From NCBI GenBank assembly GCA_964551015.1, contig CAZKBP010000001.1, forward strand, positions 1 to 64,000: a DNA stretch of 64,000 nt, in the 5' to 3' direction. The stretch's first letter is position 1. Every line of letters begins with the position of its first letter. A program made the position numbers and the translations under genes. Positions 31,100 to 39,855 of the stretch are shown piece by piece. The stretch comes from CAZKBP01 sp964551015 (GTDB lineage Bacteria > Bacteroidota > Bacteroidia > Cytophagales > Microscillaceae). A model generated the notes under the pieces. It saw only the letters and a list, made by a program, of their open reading frames with translations. It did no database searches and was not told where the DNA came from.

Positions 31100-33013
31100 A
31101 TGTTTTTGGGAAGAATATTGTTGCATCTGAAAATCAGATTTAAACTGCTGGTCGCTTTTGGGTCAATTCTACTGTTATCCGTAGGACTGATTATCACCGC
31201 CACCAACGCCATTCATAAAATACTTCAGTACAAAGCCATCAACGAGGAAGTAGACGGGCTGAATGTACAAATCTTGAAGCTGAACATTGCCGAGACGAAC
31301 TTCGTGGATAATGGCTTCAAACGGGTTACTTTCTTGCAGAGCGGCCAGAGTCAAGACCTAGATAATTTTTATGAAGCCCTCGAGAAGATTCAACTTATCC
31401 TAGACGATCTAAAAAACCCCGCCATCCTCTCAGATAATCAAGCGCATAATCAAATCATCGCTATCCAACGCAATCTGAAAACCTATGAACAAGTCTTTAC
31501 AGATTTGGTAGAAGTGCTTAAAGAAAGGGGTTTCAAAGATTATGGAGTAGAAGGCGCACTCCGAGATGCCATCCATCGGGTAGAAGATATGGAGTTTGAC
31601 TACAACAAAGCAACTATGCTTATGCTCCGCCGCCACGAGAAAGATTTTTTCCTAAGAAAAGACCTTCGCTATTTGGACAAATTCAACGGCACGATTGATA
31701 ATTTCATCCAAACTATTCAGAATAAACAACTCCCTAACAATCCCAAGCTAAAAGAAGCTCAACTCGAGATTCTCGATAACTTAGACAGTTACAAAAGTAA
31801 ATTCAATTATATTGTTGAATTAGAAAAGAAAATTGGCCTTTCCAAAGAGGCAGGACTAAAAGGCGAAATCAATAAGATTCGCGCGTTGATTTTTCCCGAA
31901 ATTACGCGACTCAATACCCTCATCAAATCTCTGATTCAAAAGCTCATTAACTATCGGATTATTTTACTTTTCACGCTCTTGTTCCTGCAGTTGTCCATTG
32001 GTTTGTTTTTGGTAATCTTCTATTCTAATCTGCTCACACGCGCTATCAAAGAGATCAAAAGAAGCATGGTGAGCCTGGCCGAAGGGCATTTTCCCGAGAA
32101 AATGACCATTCGTACCCGAGATGAACTCGGACAAACCAAGATCGCACTTAATAATTTGATAGAGCGAATCCGTACGGCCACTCGCTTTGCGGATGCACTC
32201 GGGAATGGAAAGTTGAATGAAAAATACGACGAAAAATTCAACGACGATGTCTTGGCTAAGTCTATCATTACCCTCAAGGATAAGCTCAAGGAAGCCGAAA
32301 AAGAGCAGGGAAAAATCAATTGGACGAATGAAGGAATTGCTCACTTCAATGAAATTCTAAAGCACGAACAAGATGATGTAGACTTACTAGGACAGAAAAT
32401 TATTCGCAACCTGATAGAATACCTAAATGCCAATCAAGGAGCCCTGTTCTTACTGAAAGCAGAAGGAGAGCAGGAGCAAGAGTTCTTAGAACGGGTAGCC
32501 ACCTATGCTTTTAACCGGAAAAAGTTTGTCCGACAGCGCATTTACCTCGGAGACAATCTCCTCTGGCAAAGTGTGCTCGAGCGCAAAAGCATCTTTCTTA
32601 AATCCGTGCCACAAGGCTATCCTCAGATTGTCTCGGGACTCGGTGGCGCTACTCCTGAGAGCGTGCTGATTGTACCCTTGAAGGTAAGGGATGAGGTCGT
32701 TGGTGTTTTAGAATTGGCCTCCTTCGAGGTTTGGCAGGATTATCAAATTGCTTTCGTGGAGAAACTCTCCGAAACCTTCGCCAATGTACTTTACAACAAA
32801 ATGATCAATGAACAAACCCACCATCTACTCAACGAATCCCAAAAAAAGACCGAAATCCTGACCGCCCAAGAAGAAGAACTTCGCCAAAACTCGGAAGAAC
32901 TGAGGGCAACTCAGGAAGAATTGAATCGTCAAAAAGATTCTATGCAAGAAGAAATCGAGCGACTGAGAGAAGAATTGGAGAAAAGAAAAAACTCTTCTTG
33001 GGAGCAAGTTTAG
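31100..33013 (+). CDS. Membrane HAMP-GAF receptor with C-terminal coiled coil and no kinase domain
   Basis: A 637-residue inner-membrane protein. TM1 is about 15-37 (LVAFGSILLLSVGLIITA), followed by a helical periplasmic sensor (about 40-285, the four-helix or HBM-like type seen in chemoreceptors), TM2 (about 287-309), a HAMP linker (about 310-365, with RDELGQTKIALNNLIERIRT) and a GAF domain (about 415-580: YLNANQGALFLL, LIVPLKVRDEVVGVLELASF). The last 50 residues form a charged coiled coil (EEELRQNSEELRATQEELNR). Histidine kinase, response regulator or cyclase domains are absent and the stop is followed by non-coding sequence, so this is a receptor that must act through a partner or has lost its output half. 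Confidence 0.82.
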   Translation: MFLGRILLHLKIRFKLLVAFGSILLLSVGLIITATNAIHKILQYKAINEEVDGLNVQILKLNIAETNFVDNGFKRVTFLQSGQSQDLDNFYEALEKIQLILDDLKNPAILSDNQAHNQIIAIQRNLKTYEQVFTDLVEVLKERGFKDYGVEGALRDAIHRVEDMEFDYNKATMLMLRRHEKDFFLRKDLRYLDKFNGTIDNFIQTIQNKQLPNNPKLKEAQLEILDNLDSYKSKFNYIVELEKKIGLSKEAGLKGEINKIRALIFPEITRLNTLIKSLIQKLINYRIILLFTLLFLQLSIGLFLVIFYSNLLTRAIKEIKRSMVSLAEGHFPEKMTIRTRDELGQTKIALNNLIERIRTATRFADALGNGKLNEKYDEKFNDDVLAKSIITLKDKLKEAEKEQGKINWTNEGIAHFNEILKHEQDDVDLLGQKIIRNLIEYLNANQGALFLLKAEGEQEQEFLERVATYAFNRKKFVRQRIYLGDNLLWQSVLERKSIFLKSVPQGYPQIVSGLGGATPESVLIVPLKVRDEVVGVLELASFEVWQDYQIAFVEKLSETFANVLYNKMINEQTHHLLNESQKKTEILTAQEEELRQNSEELRATQEELNRQKDSMQEEIERLREELEKRKNSSWEQV

Positions 33014-33068
33014 CGTAGGCCATTTGCAAGTTGTAGGATTGCTCTTAGCACACACACGGAAGTATAGA

Positions 33069-33099
33069 ACGCATCAGGAGTCGAGTACTCCTGATGCGT
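33069..33099. terminator. Bidirectional hairpin between convergent genes
   Basis: A 13-bp perfect stem (ACGCATCAGGAGT, 33069-33081, with 33087-33099) around loop CGAGT. No long T run on either side; its place between two converging gene ends suggests a shared transcription stop. Confidence 0.6.
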
Positions 33100-33125
33100 A
33101 TGGTTAAATAACCGGCCATTTGCGC

Positions 33126-34682
33126 CTAAATAGGCACCTCGGCAAATTTTAGTAAATCGGCGATGGTGGCAATTTTGCTACCTTTGATTACGATTCCATC
33201 GTCCTTGACGGCAGGCTCATGTAGATTGTTCAAGTAACTGTTGGGGTCTTGTTTTACCAGACCGATTAAAGTCTCAGCCACCAAACGACTTCCTACTTCC
33301 CCTAAGCTTTGTCCATTTTGCTGTACCTCCGCTTCACGCAAGATGTAGTACCAAAGTGGCGTACGATCCACAAAACCACCTTTTTTTAGTGCCTTTTTCG
33401 TATCTTCGCTAATACCATCAAAAAGCTGTCCTTTCCTAAGTGGTACTACCCCCATTGCACCCGCGACTGCCTGTCCGTGAGGAATGCTCAATACGAAAGC
33501 TCTCACCAAATTACGCTGAGCCAACATTGCCAAGATACTACCCGCGCGAATGCCTTCGCCAATATTTTGTAGCTGGAAAAGCCCCTCGGCCAAAAGTGGA
33601 TCAATGCGACGTGCTCGCTGGGGTTCTACTTTAGGAAGATGCTTAAAGGAAGCAAACTTACTCCAACTGACCACGTTTTCGTCCTTGAGACGGTAGTTCT
33701 TGTCGTTGATCTCTTCCAACAAATCATCACCCGCACGACGTTCTTCATTTGCTACCCCCAGCAACTCCTCGATATTCTTCTGAGTGCCGTCATTCAACTC
33801 GTAAAAAGGACGAATCATAGAGTGCCCGAAGCGGAAAGCAGCAGCTGAGAACTCCAGAGGCATAAAGATCGCTCCTCCACTAAAACCAGGTGCGTAGAAA
33901 CGAGGGCCGTTAAAGAGCGTATCCTTGACAATATTTCGGTCGCACACATTCGGTAGGTAATCATTGACAACCACGTACTGATAAGCCCAACGAACCAACT
34001 GTCTGGCACGGATATACTTCATTTCTTCGGAACCTTTAAACTCTTCTACCACCTTATTGTGGAATCTGAGGAAAGCCGCGTGTAATTGACTGATAATCAC
34101 GTTTTCGTCATTGCGCATATCGGCGATCAATGCCTTACGACCATGACGAGGTAAGTCAATGCGGTTTCTACGTGCTCTTACCTTAAACTTCAACTCACCG
34201 TTGTAAAGCGCGTCTGCCTCGGTGATAGAGTCGAGCTTGGGGTTGAAAAGTAGGCCAGGCCCATCACCGTAAACACTATCCAGATCAAGCTGGGGGCGTC
34301 TGCCGTTTTTCAAAACTCGTACTACATCTGCTGGATCAATAGGATTTACCTCGATTTTACCATTGGCACTTTCCTCGATACGATTGCGGATTTCGTTGTC
34401 ATCGCGGTCGGTACGAGCCGTGATATCGTGGTCAATGAATTGGCCTAAATAAGTAAAAATAGCAGGAATACGGGAATTGAGTCCCTTTCTTTCTCTATCT
34501 TGATTTCCCGGATCACCCATTGCATTTCCTAAATCCATCAGCGCGGGGATGGTGTTAGCATCTACGGGTAATAAGCAATCTGGAGAAGTAGACAAGAAGG
34601 GAAACATGTAACCAAAGGGGGTTTCAAACAAGATTTCATCTACCTTTTGAATCCCTTTCAAATGTGAAACATCTCTAAGCAT
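33126..34682 (-). CDS. Animal-type haem peroxidase family protein
   Basis: A 518-residue member of the peroxidase-cyclooxygenase (animal haem peroxidase) superfamily. The distal histidine is His85 in GQFIDHDIT, followed by the calcium-binding-like acidic stretch; the proximal histidine is His287 in RFGHSMIRP. Other conserved segments are LHAAFLRFHNKVVEEF and FVDRTPLWYYILREAE. There is no signal peptide, so it is cytoplasmic or exported by another route. Bacterial members use hydrogen peroxide to oxidise halides or organic substrates; the substrate here is unknown. A structured inverted repeat lies upstream at 34751-34848. Confidence 0.9.
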   Translation of the reverse strand: MLRDVSHLKGIQKVDEILFETPFGYMFPFLSTSPDCLLPVDANTIPALMDLGNAMGDPGNQDRERKGLNSRIPAIFTYLGQFIDHDITARTDRDDNEIRNRIEESANGKIEVNPIDPADVVRVLKNGRRPQLDLDSVYGDGPGLLFNPKLDSITEADALYNGELKFKVRARRNRIDLPRHGRKALIADMRNDENVIISQLHAAFLRFHNKVVEEFKGSEEMKYIRARQLVRWAYQYVVVNDYLPNVCDRNIVKDTLFNGPRFYAPGFSGGAIFMPLEFSAAAFRFGHSMIRPFYELNDGTQKNIEELLGVANEERRAGDDLLEEINDKNYRLKDENVVSWSKFASFKHLPKVEPQRARRIDPLLAEGLFQLQNIGEGIRAGSILAMLAQRNLVRAFVLSIPHGQAVAGAMGVVPLRKGQLFDGISEDTKKALKKGGFVDRTPLWYYILREAEVQQNGQSLGEVGSRLVAETLIGLVKQDPNSYLNNLHEPAVKDDGIVIKGSKIATIADLLKFAEVPI

Positions 34683-34988
34683 AGTATTTAAAATAATTGG
34701 TTGAATAGTTGATATAAGGAAAGCATGAACATGATGATGTTTTCCTTGGTTTTAGCCTAGCAGGCACCTATCTATCACGCAAACTTAAATTACTTTTGTG
34801 TGTAATCTATTTTCCTACTCGTTGTTAGGTGCTAGCTGTAAGGCTAAATGATGTATTACAATGATCGTTAAAAAAGCCTCAAAAGTTACATGTAAGTTTG
34901 AAAAAATAGTCGATATGCTAATAAATGAGGGTAAACCCCTAAATATTTGTTAGTATATTTTGCTGAATCTTACCAAGGTCAAAACGTA
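34683..34988. other. Intergenic stretch with a long inverted repeat
   Basis: About 300 bases upstream of the peroxidase gene. Its main content is the inverted repeat at 34751-34848 (separate entry). No gene is seen. Confidence 0.4.
34751..34848. repeat. 98-bp nested inverted repeat
   Basis: TTTAGCCT (34751-34758) pairs with AGGCTAAA (34841-34848), GCACCTA (34764-34770) with TAGGTGC (34826-34832), and CACGCAAA (34776-34783) with TTTGTGTG (34795-34802, one G-T). Together they give a three-step hairpin. It may be a folded RNA leader of the peroxidase gene, or a small mobile element. Confidence 0.5.
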
Positions 34989-35630
34989 TTAAAGAAGGGC
35001 TACTTGCTCCCGAAGATCCTGGTCAATAGCTAAAGCCTTGAGCTTGTACCAGAAGAGCAGAGACTTGGGACTTTCGGCGTCTTCATCCAAATCCTGCCAA
35101 GATATTTCACAGGTAAGATTTTGGGTCGGTTGGAAACCCTCTTTCTTCCAAAAGGCATGGTGAGGTACATAGTCGGCAGGACGGCGAGGATGATTATCCG
35201 GGCGAACCACGGCGCAAAAAGTGATGAGCTTAAAGCGATCTAGAATCTGTACCCAAGCTTCTCGTTCACGAAAGAAAGCTGAGCCAATGCCCTGCCCACG
35301 GTATGCTTTCTTGAGAACAGATTCACCATAATAAAAAATTTGACTCAGATCAAAGCCTTTCTCGAGCCAAGGAGCTTTGATATTATCTGCTTCCTGTTCT
35401 ATGGGAATGCCCGTGGAAGCACCAATGACTTCTTCTCCATCAAAGGCTAAAATCAGAATGCTATTGGACGTATCCATATAGGTTTGGATATACGTCTGTT
35501 CATATTCCATGGCACCATCGTAGAGATAAGGAAATTCACGGAAGACCTCGATTCTGAGACGAGCTAAGTCCTCAAGATGAGGTTCGGCTTCTTTACCGGG
35601 GAAGGATTGGACACGGATGGTATTTTTCAT
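34989..35630 (-). CDS. GNAT family N-acetyltransferase
   Basis: A 213-residue acetyltransferase. The acetyl-CoA loop is visible as Q/R-x-x-G-x-G/A: KKAYRGQGIGSAFFREREAW. Before it come the N-terminal ARLRIEVFREFPYLYDGAME and ILAFDGEEVIGASTGIPIEQ strands. The late segment HHAFWKKEGFQPTQNLTCEI is the usual last part of the fold. Its start overlaps the end of the preceding decarboxylase gene by four bases (ATGA-type overlap), so the two are translated together and may act on the same amine. Confidence 0.88.
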   Translation of the reverse strand: MKNTIRVQSFPGKEAEPHLEDLARLRIEVFREFPYLYDGAMEYEQTYIQTYMDTSNSILILAFDGEEVIGASTGIPIEQEADNIKAPWLEKGFDLSQIFYYGESVLKKAYRGQGIGSAFFREREAWVQILDRFKLITFCAVVRPDNHPRRPADYVPHHAFWKKEGFQPTQNLTCEISWQDLDEDAESPKSLLFWYKLKALAIDQDLREQVALL

Positions 35631-37096
35631 GCGTTTATTTCGGGTTTAGAGGAGAGTGCCTGATAGATTGCTCTGATTTTGTCTAACAATCTCGCGAGGG
35701 TTTCTTCACGGGTAAAATGATTCATCAAGGTAGTTCTGAGGTAAAGTTTGCCCTCGACCTGCGTCTGCACGATATAGAATTCTCCGTCGTGAATCAAAGC
35801 CTTGCGAATCTGCGCATTGACTTGGTTGAGGTTCGCTTCATGGGTTTGAGGCGGAAGATAACGAAAACAAAGAATATTGGCTTGCGGCGCGGTGGCTAGT
35901 TCAAAATCTGATTCTGCTCGGATCATCTCGGCAAAGTTTTTCGCCAGTGTATATAAATAATCAATATGATCGGCAAAAATTCGAGTGCTGTAAGTACGCA
36001 GAGTCATAAACGTCCGCAGGCTCATGGCATGCTTGGTACATTCTATGGTGCGTTTGCCGAGGTTGTACCATTCTCTTTCCTCAGAATTTTCCCAGAGGTA
36101 ATCGGCCTTCTGGGCAAAGGTCTGGTAACCCTTGTTACCATCTTTAAACACTAAAGCCGTGGCCAAGGCCGTGGTCATCAACATTTTATGAAAATCCAAA
36201 ACTACCGAATCAGCTCTCTCGATGCCTTTCACCAAGTGTTTATATTTTTCGGAAAATACTACTGCCCCGCCGTGCGCCCCGTCCACGTGAAACCAGAGAT
36301 CGTATTTTTCACAGAAATCTGCAATTTGATCCAGCGGGTCATAGGCACCCGTGGCCGTGGAGCAGGCATTGCCCACCACCGCGATCACTCGTTTGCCTTC
36401 ACCTTGGGCTTTTTGATAATATTCTTCCAATAAATCGCTTCGCATCCTGAAATTTTCATCATAAGGCACGGGAATAATCCCCGCTTCACCCAAGCCCATG
36501 ATCTTGACCGCCCGATTGACACAGTAATGTGATTGCTCGGAGACCATTACGGCAAGCTGCGTCTGATTTTGTACGCCTTCTTGCCAGCTATCAAAGCCCG
36601 CCTTGGCTCTTCTGGCGGCCAAGAGCGCCGTCAAATTACCCAAACTCCCGCCCGAGGTCAACACGCCGTCCGCCTCCGCAGGATAGCCCAAGTAAGGAAG
36701 CAAGGTCTGTATCACGACTTTCTCGAGAGCCACCATCGGGCTGCCCATCTCGTAGACACCCATGCCCGAGTTCATCAAAGAGCCCAAGAAATCGGCCAAA
36801 GCATTCAGGGGCAGGGGAGAGGCCACCTGATGACCCACATAGCGCGGATGGAGGGTGTGAATATTTTGCTCGATCACTCGCCGGAAGACGCTCATCACGT
36901 CCTCAGAGCCTTGATTTTCTTGTAAATCTTTTTGCCAGTATGCAAATAGTGCATCGGGATGCCGCGCAGAATAGACGGGCAGATCGTCGTCTCCTCTTTG
37001 AGCAGCTTCAATGTAATCAGCGAGTAATTCCACGAGTTGGTGGCCGTTTTCACGGAAAGTCTGGGCGGAGAAAGCCTTTCGGAGCAGGTCGGTCAT
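35627..37096 (-). CDS. PLP-dependent group II amino-acid decarboxylase
   Basis: A 489-residue pyridoxal-phosphate decarboxylase. The PLP lysine is Lys304 in VLDFHKMLMTT; upstream are FHVDGAHGGAV (PLP-binding Asp) and GVLTSGGSLGNLTALLAARR. The N-terminal HPRYVGHQVASPLPLNALAD and SGMGVYEMGSPMVALEKVVI segments place it with the glutamate/aspartate/2,4-diaminobutyrate/aromatic decarboxylase superfamily. Classic members have HVDAA and DPHK; here these are HVDGA and DFHK, so the substrate is uncertain. The overlap with a GNAT gene suggests a two-step route, decarboxylation to an amine and then N-acylation. Confidence 0.9.
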   Translation of the reverse strand: MTDLLRKAFSAQTFRENGHQLVELLADYIEAAQRGDDDLPVYSARHPDALFAYWQKDLQENQGSEDVMSVFRRVIEQNIHTLHPRYVGHQVASPLPLNALADFLGSLMNSGMGVYEMGSPMVALEKVVIQTLLPYLGYPAEADGVLTSGGSLGNLTALLAARRAKAGFDSWQEGVQNQTQLAVMVSEQSHYCVNRAVKIMGLGEAGIIPVPYDENFRMRSDLLEEYYQKAQGEGKRVIAVVGNACSTATGAYDPLDQIADFCEKYDLWFHVDGAHGGAVVFSEKYKHLVKGIERADSVVLDFHKMLMTTALATALVFKDGNKGYQTFAQKADYLWENSEEREWYNLGKRTIECTKHAMSLRTFMTLRTYSTRIFADHIDYLYTLAKNFAEMIRAESDFELATAPQANILCFRYLPPQTHEANLNQVNAQIRKALIHDGEFYIVQTQVEGKLYLRTTLMNHFTREETLARLLDKIRAIYQALSSKPEINA

Positions 37097-37176
37097 TCGT
37101 TGATTTAGATTTTCATATTTAACCCAAAGTAAGAGGCTTTTGATGGGATTTGCAAAAGATTTTGTAGCCCTGTAGC

Positions 37177-37224
37177 CCCGAAGCTCCAGCTTCGGCGGCC
37201 TGAGTCCGAAGCCGGAGCTTCGGG
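37177..37224. repeat. REP-like palindromic hairpin
   Basis: CCCGAAGCTCC (37177-37187) pairs with GGAGCTTCGGG (37214-37224), and AGCTTCGG (37188-37195) with CCGAAGCC (37206-37213) except for one position. The loop is 10 bases. The element ends one base before the stop codon of the TPR gene and could act as a terminator; it has the look of a dispersed repetitive palindrome. Confidence 0.7.
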
Positions 37225-37225
37225 T

Positions 37226-37901
37226 TTACTGATAATCAACCGCCAGTTGCTTGATCTTCGCCAGCACCTCTGCCACGATGCCCTTTAGCTCGGGGGGCAT
37301 ACGGAGGTACTGCCCTTCCCACTCCTCGCGGAAGGACAGCAGCGCGTAGTAGACGGGCTTGAACTTGTCCTTCAGCGAAAACTGCTGACCCTCCACGAAG
37401 CAGCGATAAACCAAATCGTACTGCTCCTTGGCGAGCAGGAGCAGGATATAGTTGGTCAGTTCTTCTTCATAATCATTGATCATCTCCTGATTGTGGATAA
37501 TCTCCTGGGTATACTGGATGGCCTCCTCGACCCGATGGTGCCAGAGAAGAATCCAGGAGAGGTTGTAACGAGTGTAAATATCTAAGCCCTTCAACTCAAT
37601 CGCCTTGTGGATATATTTCAAAGCATTCTCTTTTCGGGTCTTGCTTTCGCAAAACATCCAAGCTAGGTCATTGTAAGCAGAATTTTCACCTTTCTCAGCG
37701 GCAAGTAGAAACATTTTTTCTGCTTCGTTAAGATTGCCTTGTTTTTTATAAAGTTGGGCAAGATGTATGTAAGCTTTCCACTCTTCTTTTTCAATGGCTA
37801 GTTGATAATACTTTTCGGCCATTTCCCACTTTTCTTGCCCGTCGTAAAGCAGAGCGAGAAGGTTTAAAGCACCCCACTCTTCTTTTTCAATGGCTAATTG
37901 G
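37226..37901 (-). CDS. C-terminal part of the TPR STAND-like ATPase (partial at assembly gap)
   Basis: The minus-strand frame is open from the gap edge (37901) to TAA at 37226, about 225 codons; the first ATG inside (37822) is not a true start because TPR units continue upstream into the gap. It begins with the unit QLAIEKEEWGALNLLALLY and has about four further TPR-like units (EKWEMAEKYYQLAIEKEEWK, KQGNLNEAEKMFLLAAEKGE, ENALKYIHKAIELKGLDIY), then a helical C-terminal cap ending LAKIKQLAVDYQ. Sequence on both sides of the gap codes the same repeat on the same strand, so this and 38002-39843 are almost certainly one gene. Confidence 0.8.
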
Positions 37902-38001
37902 NNNNNNNNNNNNNNNNNNNNNNNNNNNNNNNNNNNNNNNNNNNNNNNNNNNNNNNNNNNNNNNNNNNNNNNNNNNNNNNNNNNNNNNNNNNNNNNNNNN
38001 N
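37902..38001. other. Assembly gap of 100 N inside the TPR repeats
   Basis: Exactly 100 N, a conventional gap of unknown size. Both sides code nearly identical TPR units (96-bp DNA repeats, for example starting at 38002 and 38098), so the assembler most likely could not resolve further copies. Confidence 0.95.
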
Positions 38002-39843
38002 TTCTTTTTCAATGGCTTGTAAGTAATACTTTTCGGCCATTTCCCACTTTTCTTGCTCGTAGTAAAGAATGCCAAGATTGTTTAAAGCATCCCACTGTTC
38101 TTTTTCAATGGCTTGTAAGTGATACTTTTCGGCCATTTCCCACTTTTCTTGCTCGTAGTAAAGAATGCCAAGATTGTTTAAAGCATTCCACTCTTCTTTT
38201 TCAATTGCCTGTAAGTAATACTTTTCGGCCATTTCCCAATTGCCTACTATGTTGTAAGTTAGAGCCAAAACGAGGAAAACTGATCCATCCTTCCTTCTTA
38301 TCTGCTTGTAACACCTGATGGCTTCTTCGTACTGTTTATCATCGCTTAACTGCAGCCCTCTCTCCAAAAGTTCCTGATCCGACTCTGATAGTTGCTTGGC
38401 TAGTTCGGGAGCCTTCTCCGTTAGATACGTACGGGTGGTACGGATCATTTCGTGTTCAGTATTACGATCTAGCATTCCGGTGGCGACCATGGCTTCGGTC
38501 ATCGTGAAGGCAGATCCGTGGTAGTAAGTCTTGGCTTTCATAGATTGCATAATGCGCTGAGCCTTGGCTCGGAGTTCGTCCTCGTCGTGCCACATCTCCA
38601 AGAAGCGCACCAGCCAGAGCACGGTGCTTTTTTGCCGGCGGCGGCCCTGGCGCATCAAGTACCAGATATTGAAAAAGCGTTCTTTGATCTGGTATAGCTC
38701 GTAGCGGGCATCGGTATCCACGCGGGTAATGATATAGGCTTTCTGTAGCTTGCGGAGCAAGGTGGGGAGTTCGGCCAGCGAGAGGCGGGTCTTCTGGGCA
38801 ATCTCCTCGGGGCTCACGGCATCCCAGTTCAGAGCGATGGCATTGGTGATGTCCTGGAGGTCGCGGTGGAGCTTGCTGAGGTCATCGAGGCGGTGCTTGT
38901 AGAGGGGTGTTACCCGATCCAGGATGGCCTCCAAGTCCTTGAGGGCATTGCCTCTTTGGTCGTCGATGAAGATTTCAAAGAGCAGCACCACCGTCCGAAT
39001 CACCCCTTGGGTGATGCTGCGAAGGGCTTCTACGCGGCCTTTTTGGTTTTGGAGGATAGACTGCATGGTTTCCTCCTGCTGGTAGTAGGTGGCGAGTTGC
39101 ATCAGTAGGTCTTGGGTCTCGGCCGTGCCCAGGCCTTCTAGCCTTTCCACTTTGAAAAACTCATAGAAGGGCTGGGCGTAGTCAAAGAAAAGCTCCATCG
39201 CCACCGCCGAAGCCCCCACGATGCGGAGGTGGGGGCAGGTATTGAGGATTTCGCGGAGGCGATGCCCCTGGAGGTATTGGCTCGAGTCTGGTGGTGCCTC
39301 GTGTCCATTTTGGTCAAAGCTCTGATCGTGAAATTGGCTAAACATTTCTCCCATATTGTCAATGAAGAGTATAAGCTTCTTTCCCTGAGCTTCCAGCTTC
39401 TGGATCAGGAGGTTAAAGATTTTTTCCTCGTAGACTTCGTCGGCAATACCCTCGTGGTAGAGGGCGTCCATTTCCTCGAAAAGTCCAGCAAACGTGGCGT
39501 CCTTGTCTTCCAAGTATTGGGCGGTAGTTTCCCAGAGCTTGAAGAGGCGATTGATGCCATAGTAGGCTTCTTCCTTGAAGACAATCGGGACAAGCCACGC
39601 GTTGAGCTTAGAGTCGCGCTCTATTTCGTAGCTGAGGCGGAGCAGGAGGGTGGTTTTGCCCATGCCCCTTTGCCCCTCGATGAGGTAATGCTGCTCGGGA
39701 TATTGCATCTTACTGCTCTGAATATCTTCATAAATCTCCCGAAAAACCTCCAAGCGAACCACGAAGTTTTTGATCAACTCCTCGGGGGTTTGTTGGTGGG
39801 GGTTGTAGGCTTGGGCGACGAGCATTTTGGAACTAGAGAGCAT
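38002..39843 (-). CDS. STAND-like P-loop ATPase with TPR repeats, N-terminal part
   Basis: The N-terminal 614 residues of a large ATPase, broken by the gap. P-loop GQRGMGKT (57-64), Walker B LILFIDNMGEMF (Asp162, followed by Asn), sensor-like LRIVGASAVAM, then a winged-helix-like region (about 330-410: SPEEIAQKTRLSLAELPTLL, YELYQIKERFFNIWYLMRQG) and a helical segment. From about residue 500 come TPR units of 32 residues (WNALNNLGILYYEQEKWEMA) that are nearly identical. This matches MNS/STAND-type ATPases, switch proteins with a repeat sensor used in regulation and defence. No effector domain is visible. It starts 12 bases after a second ATPase gene, which is probably its partner. Confidence 0.85.
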
Positions 39844-39855
39844 AGGCGTTCGAGG

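Noticed and set aside
36529..37122. Long plus-strand frames inside the decarboxylase gene
   Set aside because: Arg/Pro-rich shadow frames opposite a clear coding gene.
37894..38318. Frames that run through the N block on both strands
   Set aside because: They are artefacts of translating N; only the minus-strand TPR frame has real content.
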